A DNA stretch of 64,000 nt from CAVVZJ01 sp963752755 (GCA_963752755.1 CAVVZJ010000003.1:496001-560000); one strand, 5' to 3'; numbered from the stretch's first letter, positions 37,791 through 47,137 are shown. Notes: generated by a model not told the origin, from the sequence alone. Made by a program: numbers and translations.

Positions 37791-38249
37791 TCAACCCCCG
37801 TTCCCGTTCGGCACGGCGAAGCTCAGGTGATGAGCGGCATGGAGGCAATGGATTCGGGTCCACTTCGCGCGATCGAACCGGCCGAAGACGGGATGCTCGG
37901 TCAGCGGCTCGCGATCGCGGAAGAGGGTGAGCGCGTTGCGCAAGCTCGCAAGCTCGGCCCTGGCGTCGAGATTCTGGCTCGGCAGCAATGGCTTCGGCGC
38001 CCGAACCCCCGCCGGCAACCGACCCCGGCGATCCAGCCAGCGATAACTGAGCGGCCCGACCGTCCGACGGAAGATCCACGGCATTTGAAACGGGAACCCC
38101 TCGACCGAGTCCCGGATGGTCAAGGCCAGGTGGTTGCAGATCATCCCCAGCGACCAGCGCCCGACGGTGACATGCCCCGAGAGCAGGTGCTCCACGTCGG
38201 GCACGATCTCCCCAACGCTGGCGAAGTTCAGTCGTCGTCGTTCGGGCAT
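37791..38249 (-). CDS. DUF1569 (DinB-like) protein
   Basis: About 152 residues. LLSGHVTVGRWSLGMICNHL, then FPFQMPWIFRRTVGPLSYRW and HPVFGRFDRAKWTRIHCLHA plus AAHHLSFA follow DUF1569, a DinB-like four-helix bundle with His residues for a metal (WSLGMICNHL, HCLHAAHHLSF). The frame is open to 38288. ATG 38249 (MPERRRLNF) is chosen because GGGAGAGG precedes it and the longer start lies inside the upstream gene. The first 21 bases overlap that gene. Function unknown; DinB-like proteins include thiol-dependent transferases. Confidence 0.85.
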   Translation of the reverse strand: MPERRRLNFASVGEIVPDVEHLLSGHVTVGRWSLGMICNHLALTIRDSVEGFPFQMPWIFRRTVGPLSYRWLDRRGRLPAGVRAPKPLLPSQNLDARAELASLRNALTLFRDREPLTEHPVFGRFDRAKWTRIHCLHAAHHLSFAVPNGNGG

Positions 38250-38740
38250 GAGCCTCTCCCGATCATCCAGACCTTCCGGCTCGACCAACCGCCGAGGCCG
38301 CCGAAGACCAGGGCGAACAGGACGTGACCGACCTCGCGGAAGGCGGTCGGATCAATCCAGGGTCCCAGATCAATCCCCTGCTCAAACGCGATCCGCGTAC
38401 TCTCCGAACGCTCCATCCCTGCCGGACCGAGCACGAGCGGGCGGATTGCGTCGAGGGCGCGGGTCGTCGGCAGCGCGTCCAGGAATGTCCTGGGCAAGCC
38501 GGCATCGAGCGTCAAGAGCGCATAGCCGCCGCCCATCAGCAGGAACCCTCTCCAGAAGGCCCGTCCCTCCTCCGAACCGTGGACGACCCGGAACAGCCCC
38601 ACTCCGAAGACCAGCAGCGAGACAAACCGGACGACCGCGGCCAGCTCCTCATCGGCAAACCGCAGCACCGCCAAACCCATCGCGCAGACGATCAGCGCGA
38701 CCATCAGCCCCCCGATTGTCGCGTGGGTCCTCCGCCTCAT
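38228..38740 (-). CDS. small multi-pass membrane protein, unknown
   Basis: About 170 residues from ATG 38740. Hydrophobic helices: ATIGGLMVALIVCAMGLAVL, AVVRFVSLLVFGVGLFRVVH, FWRGFLLMGGGYALLTLDAG and VGHVLFALVFGGLGGW. The gene overlaps the upstream gene by ATGA at 38737-38740, and AGGAAG lies upstream of the ATG, so translation is probably coupled. Its stop overlaps the DUF1569 start. No family recognised. Confidence 0.8.
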   Translation of the reverse strand: MRRRTHATIGGLMVALIVCAMGLAVLRFADEELAAVVRFVSLLVFGVGLFRVVHGSEEGRAFWRGFLLMGGGYALLTLDAGLPRTFLDALPTTRALDAIRPLVLGPAGMERSESTRIAFEQGIDLGPWIDPTAFREVGHVLFALVFGGLGGWSSRKVWMIGRGSCPNDDD

Positions 38741-39150
38741 CCCGTCGCCGCCTTCCTCAAGGTCGCGATCTCCCGCTCCCGACGCAAGCGCCGCTTCGTG
38801 GCCTCGTCCCAGTCGATTTCCTCCGCCTCCAGCCACGCCAGCGCCCGTTCCCGCCGATCCTCCGGGATCGGCACGCCTAGCTCCGCGTGGTGGACCACGA
38901 CCCCGACGAACGCCAGCCGCTCGACCTCGTCCCAGGCTGCGAGGTCGGCGCCGAACTCGTCTTCCAGTTCCTCCAACGCCGCGGCCAGCGTCTCCGCGTT
39001 CGCGAGCTTCTGCTGAACCTGTTCGGGAGTCAACGGGTTCCGGTCGTCCATCAATTCCTCATACGTCCGCCCGTGGACCCGCTCGAAGGCGGCGTCGAGC
39101 GCGTTGTGCGTCTCGTCGTTTTCGTAGCTCTTGACGCCCCAGTGTCCCAC
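38737..39150 (-). CDS. hypothetical soluble protein with MGxWGxxxYENDE start
   Basis: A 137-residue charged protein. The N-terminus MGHWGVKSYENDETHNALDA resembles the start of DUF4259 proteins (MGxWGxxxFEND). ERVHGRTYEELMDDRNPLTP, then AWDEVERLAFVGVVVHHAEL and ALAWLEAEEIDWDEATKRRL suggest an all-helical fold. It starts at ATG 39150 and its stop overlaps the membrane gene start (ATGA). DUF4259 assignment is tentative. Confidence 0.78.
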   Translation of the reverse strand: MGHWGVKSYENDETHNALDAAFERVHGRTYEELMDDRNPLTPEQVQQKLANAETLAAALEELEDEFGADLAAWDEVERLAFVGVVVHHAELGVPIPEDRRERALAWLEAEEIDWDEATKRRLRREREIATLRKAATG

Positions 39151-39262
39151 CGCGTTCCCCTTCTGGTTTGAGGTCGGTTGAGGGGCCCGCTTCGCAAAGG
39201 GACTGGCCCCGAATCCCCGACCTCCCCCGAAGAATACCGCGCCCCGCGTTCCCGCACAGCCT

Positions 39263-39739
39263 TCAACCTGACCCCGTCCGCCTCCCCAGCCGGTCCCGGC
39301 TGGTGGTCAATGTCCCGACCGGCTCCCCCATCACGCCGAACGCCCCCAACCCGATCGCCGGGCAGTTCAGGTAAATCGACTCGACGTTCTCCCTCGCCAC
39401 GAGGAACGCCTCGTGATAGACCCCGAAATCCTCCTTGCGACGCATCCGATCGACCGCCTCCCGCCACCACTCCACATGCGGCGGCCGGTGCGACCAGGCG
39501 TCGAGGTCGTCGAAGCTCCGCCAGTACTGGAGCACGCCGAAATGGCCCCGCCCCATCGCGAACGGCTCCGCGTGGAGCAAGCCCGCATCGTTCTGCTTCG
39601 CCACGACGGCCGCCCGTTCGATCGCCCTTCCCAGGCGACGGGCATACGGCCAGGCCGTCCAGCGTTTCACGACCAGGCCCAGCCGGACCAGGCAAAGCTC
39701 GCGGACGGACTCAGGCAAGCTGGCAATCGTGCGCTGCAT
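39263..39739 (-). CDS. DUF4188 (monooxygenase-like ferredoxin-fold) protein
   Basis: About 158 residues from ATG 39739. The sequence GHFGVLQYWRSFDDLDAWSH, then HVEWWREAVDRMRRKEDFGV, YHEAFLVARENVESIYLNCP and AIGLGAFGVMGEPVG matches DUF4188, a dimeric alpha/beta-barrel family. The upstream frame to 40177 is not coding-like. It is the first gene of the long minus-strand block (39739 to 28466), divergent from the membrane gene at 39819 by 79 bases, so promoters for both must lie there. Function unknown. Confidence 0.85.
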   Translation of the reverse strand: MQRTIASLPESVRELCLVRLGLVVKRWTAWPYARRLGRAIERAAVVAKQNDAGLLHAEPFAMGRGHFGVLQYWRSFDDLDAWSHRPPHVEWWREAVDRMRRKEDFGVYHEAFLVARENVESIYLNCPAIGLGAFGVMGEPVGTLTTSRDRLGRRTGSG

Positions 39740-39818
39740 CGGTTCGTTGCACTCAACGCTTCTCTTGGGTGACAATCCGCGTCCGGACCCTTCCGGTTCC
39801 GGTCGGAGCCTCCCCGCC

Positions 39819-40442
39819 ATGATAACGCCGAGACGCCGGTTCACGCTCCTCGACGCCGTCGCCCTGATCGCTGCCACCGGGCTTGGCCTCGCCTGGGGAC
39901 GCACGGAGTGGATGGAGGCCCTTGGCGAGGGACTCGCGAACGAACTGCCGTCCCCCAAAGCGACTCTGGAACTCCTGCTGGTGGCCCTGCTCCTGCTGGT
40001 CCCCTGCGCCGCGACGTGGTCCGCAACGCTCGTCGGTCTCCGCCTGCGAAGTCCCCGGCCTCCGCGTCGCCACCTGACCCGACAGCCGGGGCTGATCGCC
40101 TGTCTGATGGCGACGATCACGTTCCTAATGGTCATCTTGATGGCAATCATCGGGCTCACCATCCTGTTTGCGCCCAATTATGGCCCCAGACCGATCGAGT
40201 TCTTCAAAGAATTTGTCTTGGAACTGTTCCAGGTCCTCGGCTCCCTGGAGTTTTTCCTCATGTCCATTCCGCTCGTCGGTATGGGTGTTCTCACGAGTTG
40301 GCTAACCCTCGTCGTCGGTCGTCGTTGCCGTCCGGAGCCGAGCTGGATCGACCGACTCGGGCGTGTTCTCGGCGTTTACTGGATCACGGCCGGAATCTTC
40401 TCCGGTGTCGGGATCATTGTCTACTGGCCCGGAAACTGGTAG
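39819..40442 (+). CDS. multi-pass membrane protein, unknown
   Basis: A 207-residue protein from ATG 39819 (MITPRRRFTLLDAVALIAAT). Four to five hydrophobic helices are clear: DAVALIAATGLGLAW, LELLLVALLLLVPCAATW, LIACLMATITFLMVILMAII and FFLMSIPLVGMGVLTSWLTL, then a final GVYWITAGIFSGVGIIVYWP. RRRFTLLDAVALIAATGLGL resembles the start of several unknown planctomycete membrane proteins (RFTLLDAMILVAA type). Stand-alone. Confidence 0.8.
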   Translation: MITPRRRFTLLDAVALIAATGLGLAWGRTEWMEALGEGLANELPSPKATLELLLVALLLLVPCAATWSATLVGLRLRSPRPPRRHLTRQPGLIACLMATITFLMVILMAIIGLTILFAPNYGPRPIEFFKEFVLELFQVLGSLEFFLMSIPLVGMGVLTSWLTLVVGRRCRPEPSWIDRLGRVLGVYWITAGIFSGVGIIVYWPGNW

Positions 40443-40640
40443 CTGCCCGCTCCCCTGGCCCCGCGATTCCGGACCAGATTCCCGAAAAAGGGGGATAATC
40501 CGTGCCGAGAATTCAGAAGATAACTTCAGCCCTTCACGGCCGCGCCGCGACGGCCCACCCGTCCCGGCTCACGGTTCTTTGACAATGCGTGAATGACCCG
40601 CCCCCGCGTTCAGCCCTCCTGGAGGGTCTGGGCCGCACGC

Positions 40641-40680
40641 CGTTTGCTCCCAGTTTCCGCAAGCCGGCTTGCGGCAAACG
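40641..40680. repeat. 18 bp perfect palindrome inside an outer inverted repeat
   Basis: CCGCAAGCCGGCTTGCGG (40657-40674) is a perfect palindrome. CGTTTGC (40641-40647) and GCAAACG (40674-40680) form an outer inverted repeat. It lies 200 bases after the membrane gene and 27 bases before repeat copy A. It may be a protein-binding site or part of a terminator; no T run follows. Confidence 0.7.
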
Positions 40681-40706
40681 CCCCACCGATGAGAGCGAAC
40701 GTTCCC

Positions 40707-40818
40707 GGCGCCGAACGAACTTCAAAATGGAACGACGAGGCCCAAGAATCGTCGGCAGGGCAAGGACTTGCGATTCGCCCCCGAGTCCGCTCCGCAGCGT
40801 CCCCCCGCCGTCTCCGAA
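40707..40818 (+). repeat. dispersed noncoding repeat, copy A
   Basis: The core GGCGCCGAACGAACTTCAAA begins at 40707. CAAGGACTTGCG lies at 40761-40772 and AGCGTCCCCCCG at 40796-40807. Relative to copy C the spacing of all three blocks is identical (+0, +49, +84), with no indel. The stretch is in the roughly 895-base gene-free interval between 40442 and 41338. No open frame fits. Confidence 0.8.
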
Positions 40819-41010
40819 CCGTCTCCGCACCATCCCCTGAGCGTGACGGCGACGCGCCGCTTCATGCCGGGTCGCCCGGAAGAGTGTCGTTTCCGGGTGG
40901 CACGCCCCGAGTCTTCGAACGGCGACAGCGAGCGTCCCCCGCGCCCATCGACGACTCCGCCCCGTCCCCATGAGGGATGCCCCGGCGATGCGACGTGGGG
41001 TGCGTCCCCC

Positions 41011-41120
41011 GGCGCGGAACGAACTTCAAAATGGGTAACTTTTCTTCCTAAATCCTGACGTGGTAACAAATTTGCGATTTGACATCTGGCCCGATTGTGC
41101 GCGTCCCCGGTGTCTCCCTC
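41011..41120 (+). repeat. dispersed noncoding repeat, copy B
   Basis: The core GGCGCGGAACGAACTTCAAA begins at 41011 and continues ATGGGTAAC. At the position expected from copies A and C (+84) lies GCGTCCCCGGTGTCTCCC, and TTTGCG lies at the middle block. The centre is AT-rich. Upstream, GCGATGCGACG (40986-40996) is shared with copy D. Confidence 0.75.
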
Positions 41121-41238
41121 GGTCTCTCAACCAGGCCCCCGGACGCCCACTCCCACGCCTCACTTCTCCGCGCTCTTCCTCTGCGCCCTGGCGCCTCTGC
41201 GTGAGGTCCTCGGGTATCCTCCCCACCCCGACGCCCCC

Positions 41239-41345
41239 CGACGAACGAACTTCACAATGTAACGGCAAGGCCGGGAAATTGCCATCCAGACAAGGACTTA
41301 CGAAACGACCGAAAATCCGTTCCGGAGCGTCCCCCCGTCAACGCC
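41239..41345 (+). repeat. dispersed noncoding repeat, copy C
   Basis: The core CCGACGAACGAACTTCACAA begins at 41239. CAAGGACTT lies at 41291-41299 and AGCGTCCCCCCG at 41326-41337. About two thirds of bases agree with copy A by eye. The 3' end abuts the stop of the IMPase gene (41338, minus strand), so the repeat forms its downstream region. Confidence 0.75.
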
Positions 41346-42120
41346 CCCAGCATCGCACGTCCGCCCGGAGCCGCTCGAAGCGCTGGGGCGGGGCGATGAT
41401 GGTGGGGACGCGGACGGGGGTCTTGGCCACGAACTCGGACGGGCTGAGCACCGGGCCGTCGATCGGGCCGAACCGGCAACCAGCCTCGCTCGCGATCACG
41501 GCACCGGCGGCGAGGTCGTGGGCCTGCTCACCCTGGAAGATCGCTGCGCGGAGACGTCCGCAGGAGACAAACGCCAGCTCCGTGCAGGCCGAGCCGAGGT
41601 CCCGGATGCGACCGGGGACCGTCCGCAAGTCGAGGGATCGCAGGGCGTTGGTAGCGACCCCGACGTTGTCGTGGCTATGGAAGGTGTCCGCCTCGTGAGC
41701 CTCGATCGGGCGGCCGTCGCACCAGGCGCCACCGCCTCGGGTGGCCCAGAAGAGTTCCCCAAGCGGGGGGATGGCAATCACGCCGAGCACGGGGACGCCG
41801 GCGTCGAGCAGGCCGATGCTCACCGCCCAGAGGGGCAGGCCGTGGACGAGGTTGCCGGTGCCGTCGATCGGGTCGATGCACCAGCGCCGCGGACCTTGGC
41901 CGCCCGCGGCGGCGTACTCCTCGCCGGTCAGAGCATCGTCGGGGAAGGCGGCGGCGAGACGATCGCGGATCAGGCGTTCGAGATCCAGGTCCAGGTCGGT
42001 GACGAAGCTCTCATTGGCCTTCTCCTTCGCCGCGATCGAGGTTGCCCGCGACCGGGCCAGCTCGGCGACTTCCTTGGCGAGGGACTTGGCAAACTCCAGG
42101 TCGTCGGCGAGGGACGCCAT
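41338..42120 (-). CDS. inositol monophosphatase family protein
   Basis: A 260-residue protein of the Mg-dependent FIG superfamily. The metal ligands are in TGEEY (Glu67, Glu68) and CIDPIDGTGN (Asp83, Asp86), and QGEQAHDLAAGAVIASEAGC holds the third Asp. This fits inositol-1-monophosphatase (EC 3.1.3.25), but HisN-like histidinol phosphatase or CysQ are alternative substrates in this family. The start at ATG 42120 gives a standard length. The giant haem/HEAT gene lies upstream on the same strand, with a strong hairpin between (42162-42189), so it is probably transcribed separately. Confidence 0.92.
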   Translation of the reverse strand: MASLADDLEFAKSLAKEVAELARSRATSIAAKEKANESFVTDLDLDLERLIRDRLAAAFPDDALTGEEYAAAGGQGPRRWCIDPIDGTGNLVHGLPLWAVSIGLLDAGVPVLGVIAIPPLGELFWATRGGGAWCDGRPIEAHEADTFHSHDNVGVATNALRSLDLRTVPGRIRDLGSACTELAFVSCGRLRAAIFQGEQAHDLAAGAVIASEAGCRFGPIDGPVLSPSEFVAKTPVRVPTIIAPPQRFERLRADVRCWGR

Positions 42121-42161
42121 GCGGGCGGGCCTTTCGGATCGTTGGGAGGCGGAACGGCGAG

Positions 42162-42189
42162 GGGTCCTCCAGCGTAGGCCGGAGGACCC
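42162..42189 (-). terminator. strong hairpin after the haem/HEAT gene
   Basis: GGGTCCTCC (42162-42170) and GGAGGACCC (42181-42189) form a perfect 9 bp stem with a 10-base loop. It lies between the end of the HEAT/cytochrome gene (about 42253, minus strand) and the IMPase start (42120). No T run is obvious. Confidence 0.55.
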
Positions 42190-42252
42190 GCCGCCGACAA
42201 GCTGAGATCGTTGCGGGTTGCTGACCCAACCGGCTCAGCGAAACTCGACCGC

Positions 42253-45200
42253 TCAGCGCCCCGGCTCCGGCCGCGGTCGGGCTTGAGACGGGCGCCGTTG
42301 ATCCAGTCGAGGATCGTCTGATATTCGGGCGACCCTTTCTCGAACCGAACGCCACCGGCGTGGGCCTTCCTGGTCGGGTCTTTCTGGGCCTCGGCCTCCT
42401 CGGCCGCTTCCCAGGTCGGTTTGCCGAGGATCAGGCTGTCGGCCGGGCTCGTCAGGTTGACCACCCGGAGCGTCGCGCGGTAGTTGGCCCGCACGCGCTC
42501 GGGGGTCCAGGTATCGTCCTCGGCCGGGCCGACCATCTTGAGGATCGTGTGCGACCGGTGGCAGCCGACGCAGTTCTGGCCGTCCTCGGCCATCGTGTTG
42601 AAGATGGGCAAGACCTTCTCACGGAAGTAAGGCAGATCGAGCACGTCGGCCGCCACGCCCGAACCGCTGGAGCGCCCCCGCGACCTCAACAGGGCCGACG
42701 CGATCTCCTTCTGTCGGGCGTTGTCCGACTCCGTCAGCTCGCGCAGCGACTCCTCCACGGCCGGGTTGTTCACCAGATCCGGATGCCCCTGGATCACCTG
42801 CATCGCCCGTTCGCGGACGCCGCGGTCGGCGTCGAGCAAAGCCCCGGTCACGACGCCGATCAGGCGAAGGTCGGAGGCATACGCCTTCGACTTCGCGATC
42901 GCCTCCAGCAAGGCCGCGCGGTGGGCGGGCGTCTCGTCCTCCAGGGCCTTGCGGAGCGAACGGATCGGAGACCAGACCGCGATGATCCAGCGCCAGCTTG
43001 ACCGCCGCGATCCGGGCGGCCACGTCAGGATCGGCCATCGCGCCGGCGATCTTCGACTGGATGTCGTCCTCCTCCCGCAACCCAGGGAACGCCTCCAGCG
43101 CCTCGAAAGCCGCCGCCCGCACGGAGCCCGACCCGTCGTCGAGCCCCCGTCGAAGAATGCCGGAACGGTCCGACCCCGGAACCGGCCCCCAGCTTCCCAG
43201 CACCGTCAAGGCCGCGACCCGCGCCTTGGGCAAGGGACTCCCGGCCAGGTCGTCCACGACATCCATCAACGCCGGGTCGGCCTGCCCCTTCCTCGTCGCG
43301 ACGGGGAACTTGCCGGCCATCGTGCCGGCCCACTCGCGGACGGTCTCGTCCTCATCTCCCCGACGGGCGAGCACGGAGCGGGCGAGGGCAGCGTCGCGGA
43401 AACCACGCAAGGTGATGAGCGCCTGGAGGGCCAGGCGACGGATCGTCGGGTCCGGGTCGGTCAACTGACCGATCAAGGCGTGGCTGACCTCCGGCAAGGC
43501 ATCGTCATAGAAGAGCGTCGGCTCGGTGTCGTTGCCGACCCGACCCTCGACGACCGCCGGCCGCTCGTGGAACTCCGAGAGTGCCCGCAGGACCCCCTCG
43601 CGCTGGAGGGCGTTGCCATGAGCCAGGACGTCCACATACTTGCGGCCGATCCGGTTGACCGTCGCCGCGATGCGCCGCCGCGGCCCGTTCGCGGTCGGCC
43701 TTGATCGGCGAGCGAGGGGAGCCAGTGGTTGTAAAGGTAGCGGATATTCTCATCACCGAGGATGTAAAGCGCCTCCGTAAGGTTGCGACGGACCCACGGG
43801 TGCGTCGGCTCGGCGAGCTCGGCGATGAGGCGGTCCTCGATGGCGTTCCGCAAGGCGGAGTCATCCCGCCAGTACCACCAGCGCCAGAGCCCCTTGATCG
43901 CCTGCATCTGCACGACCGGGTCGGGATCGTCGAGCCGGGCGAGCAGCGCATCGGCCAGGCCGATCTCCTGCGAGAGGTCGCGGAAGTGGGCGGCGAAGAC
44001 GCGGGTGGCGCCGCGGCGGGTCAGGACGTCGGGCGAACCCAGGGCCGCCTCGATCGCCGCGACCAGGTGGACCTGATCGTGGGTCTCGCTCGGGACCTTG
44101 TCGGCTTCGAGCCGGTTGCCGACCGATCGCACCGCCTCGGCTGCGGCGCGTCGGACGACCTTGCTCTCGTCGCCCAGCCGGGCGACCAGCGACGCCAGCG
44201 CCGTCCGGTCGCCGACGCGGGCCAAGCGTCTCGCAGGCCGCCAGCCGGACGAGCGGCGCGTCGTGCCCAAGCTGGGCGATGACCTGGGCCATCAGGCCGT
44301 TGTCGGGCGCGATCCCAGATCCGTTCGAGGTCGCGGATGAGATGCGAAGGCGAGTCGGTCCGCAGCGTCTCCGGCTGGGGACCGAGCGGGCCATTCCAGC
44401 CGTCCGAACCGGGGCCGGGGTAGAGCTTCGCAAAGGCCATCAAGGACCACTGGGTCTCGCGGAAAGGGGTGCGGAATTGCTCATAGGGATTGATGTCCAG
44501 CCAGCCACCGAACTCGTCCTGCGACTTCAAGAGCGCGACCACGCCCTTCTTCACCGCGGGATGGTCGGCCTTCAGGCCCGCCATCGCGAGGGCGAAAAGC
44601 GACTCGCCGGTCTGCATCTCGGTGATCGCGAAGTTGGGGTCGAACTTGACCGACCAGTGGCCGTCAGGCTCGCTGGAGTTCGATCAGACGATCGACGTTC
44701 GCCTCGATCTTGTCGGCATGCTTGTCCCGGTCGATCCAGCAGAGGCCGATCGTCTGCGCCGCGAGGTCGCGGGTGTTGGACGGCTCGCCGGTCGGCAGGA
44801 GGCGCGCGACGAGGTCGCGGGTCTGCTTGTAGCGATCGTCGCGGGTCCGTCGGTAGATCGCGTCGAGCTGCCGCCAGGAGTCGGTGGCGACCTTGTAGCG
44901 GCTGACGGGGTTGTTGCCGTTCGACTCGTCGGCGGGGAGCTGGTCGCGGCCGTCGTAGTAGAGCTTGAGGAACTCGGCGATCGACGTATGCAGGTTGTTC
45001 CGCGGCTGGCCGGCGACGAGGTCCTCGTAATCCATCGTGATCGTCGAGAGCCGGCCGAGCACGTTCGCCGGCGCCGGGATCATGCGGGCCCAGACGGCCC
45101 CTTCGTGACCGTAGAAAGGGACCGGGTTATTGTAAAGCCGCTCGGTGAGGAACTTCAGGCCGAACGGTTGCTCGACCTTGTAGCCGTTGCGAACCGCCTC

Positions 45201-46222
45201 CATCGCCGACTGGGTGGTGAAGTGCGTCGGGTGGCAGGCGACACAGGTCGAGGTCTCGTGGTGTGGGTTGGCGACGCGGTCGAGCGGGTGGCCCTGTCTC
45301 GGGGTGTTGGCGTGCCAGCTATCGCCGGCGGCGAGCTGGAAGTCCATCGCCGTCCGGACCGCCGCGCGAGCCGCCTCGGCGACGGCCTCGGGCGTGGTCG
45401 TTATCGCCGAGATAAGGCGGGACGGGGTAGAGTCGCGTGCGGAGCTGATAATCGGGATGGCAGGCATCGACGAGAACGTAATAGGTCCCTTTCGTCAGCA
45501 CGCGAGTCGTGAACTTGTTCGCTCCGGGACGCGGCGGTCGCTCGCGCTGGAGACTCTGCGGGTCGATCCCCTGGGTGTACTCGACCGGCTGGCCGTCCTT
45601 GAGTTGGTAGAGGCGGACGTCCGGCGGCACGTCGCGATCGACGAACTCGATCCCGAAGAAGCCAAGGGCGGGCCGGTCGCCGTCATTGTCGAAGCGGTAC
45701 CAGTCCCGGCCGGCGGTCTTCTCCGCCTCGGTGGGAGCGTCGCCAAGGGGCAGGTAGGGGCGATCGTCGGCAAGTCCGTAGATCGTCTGGCCGAGGGTAA
45801 TCGTCTGGGCGGACTCGATTGCGTCGTTCGGCTCGGCCTCGAAGGCGACGCCGTCCGGTTCGTCGTCGCCGAGGTCGGCAAGCCGGACCGTGAAGGCGAG
45901 GGCTCGGCGGTTGTGCGGCATCGGCACGGAGCGTGACCTTGCCGCCAACGCCCCTGGCCTGGCGGAGGGTCCAGGCGACGTCCGGGTCGCCGAGGTGCAG
46001 GGTCTTGGTCAGCCGGGCTTCGCCGAGTTCGACCGTCGCAACGATCGGGACGCCTGGCTTGAGGGCCGAGGGGTGGTCGATCGCGATGAGCACCGAGAGC
46101 GTCCGCGACCGCCCGGCCGCGGGGATGGCCACCTCGGCCGATCCGCCGGGCTCGACCCGGGCCTTCGCCGTCGGCAGGGCTCCGAAGATCAACGCGGCAG
46201 TGCAGGCCAGACTTGCAAGCAT
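42253..46222 (-). pseudogene. giant secreted multi-domain protein: PPC-like, c-type haem motifs and HEAT repeats, broken into many frames
   Basis: The pieces assemble into one protein of about 1300 residues. ATG 46222 opens a signal peptide (MLASLACTAALIFGALPTAK). FEAEPNDAIESAQTITLGQT is PPC-like. VANPHHETSTCVACHPTHFT carries a CxxCH haem motif. ESLFALAMAGLKADHPAVKK is cyclase/terpenoid-toroid or HEAT-like. HEAT repeats follow (LVARLGDESKVVRRAAAEAV, GQLTDPDPTIRRLALQALIT, ALLDADRGVRERAMQVIQGH). EDGQNCVGCHRSHTILKMVG carries a second CxxCH, then ILDWINGARLKPDRG ends the chain. Frame changes occur near 45930, 45430, 44660, 44320, 44230, 43690, 42960 and before the stop (about 42253). Family length and function are unknown; electron transfer at the envelope is plausible. 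The start has no strong ribosome site. Confidence 0.7.
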
Positions 46223-46285
46223 CGCGATCCACTCCTCGTTTTATCGTTGTCCGGCAGTTCGGTGGACGATCGCCGCGGCGTCGGC

Positions 46286-47137
46286 TCAGCGCGACGGCTT
46301 GCCGTCGCTCGCCTCGGCCCGGGCCGGATCGGCGTCCTTGCCCTTCTCCGGGGCGTCGGCAGGCTTCTGGAAGATGAGGATGTGCTGCCAGGGCAGGAAG
46401 TCGTGGAGTTCCTTGAACTGGTAGCCCTGGGGCTCGATCTCCTTGCGGACCTGATCGACGGTCATCTTGTGATCGGGCTTGATCGGGACGGTCGGGTCCT
46501 CGGCGCGGAACTCGACGAGGACAAGCCGGCCGCCGGGCTTGAGGGCCGCACGCCAGCCTTTCAAGGCGGTTTCGGGGTCGGTGACCTCGTGATAAACATC
46601 CACCAGGAGGATCAGGTCGACCTGGCCCTCGGGGAGCTGAGTATCGGTCTGGGTACAGAGGATCGGCTTGATGTTCTTGACCCCCGCACGCTGGGCGTTG
46701 AACCGGAGCAGGCGGAGCATCTCGGGCTGGACGTCGGTCGCCAGCACGACCCCCTCGGGCCCGACGCGACGCGCCAGCCGGAGGCTCTGGTAGCCGGCCC
46801 CGGCGCCGACGTCGGCGACGGTCATGCCGGGCTTGATCCCGAGGCTGTCGAGCATCTTCTCGGGCTGCTCCTCAAGCTCCCGCTCGGGACGGAAGAGCCA
46901 GTTGGCGCCCAGGTAGCTCATCACGTCGGCGATCGGCCGGCCCTTGTAGGTCTGGCGGCCGTCCTGGGAACGGTCTGGGCGACGTCGCTCGGCCTTCGAC
47001 TTCTCCTGGGTCTTCGATTCGGCTCGATCGTCGTCCTGGGGCGGTGGGGTCTTCTCCTGCGCCCGGGTCGGGGCGATCAGGACCAGCAGGAGCCAGAAGG
47101 CGGCCAGGAGGCAGACCGATCGGAACGGGCGCGGCAT
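46286..47137 (-). CDS. methyltransferase with N-terminal signal peptide (exported class I SAM methyltransferase)
   Basis: A 283-residue protein from ATG 47137 with GGAGG upstream. The signal peptide is SVCLLAAFWLLLVLIAPTRA. A charged linker leads to the Rossmann domain: MTVADVGAGAGYQSLRLARR (motif I, about 107-118), VVLATDVQPEMLRLLRFNAQ, LILLVDVYHEVTDPETALKG and LKPGGRLVLVEFRAED. A SAM-dependent enzyme outside the cytoplasm is unexpected, yet such signal-bearing methyltransferases recur in planctomycetes and proteobacteria. It precedes the haem/HEAT gene by 63 bases on the same strand and may be co-transcribed. Substrate unknown. Confidence 0.87.
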   Translation of the reverse strand: MPRPFRSVCLLAAFWLLLVLIAPTRAQEKTPPPQDDDRAESKTQEKSKAERRRPDRSQDGRQTYKGRPIADVMSYLGANWLFRPERELEEQPEKMLDSLGIKPGMTVADVGAGAGYQSLRLARRVGPEGVVLATDVQPEMLRLLRFNAQRAGVKNIKPILCTQTDTQLPEGQVDLILLVDVYHEVTDPETALKGWRAALKPGGRLVLVEFRAEDPTVPIKPDHKMTVDQVRKEIEPQGYQFKELHDFLPWQHILIFQKPADAPEKGKDADPARAEASDGKPSR

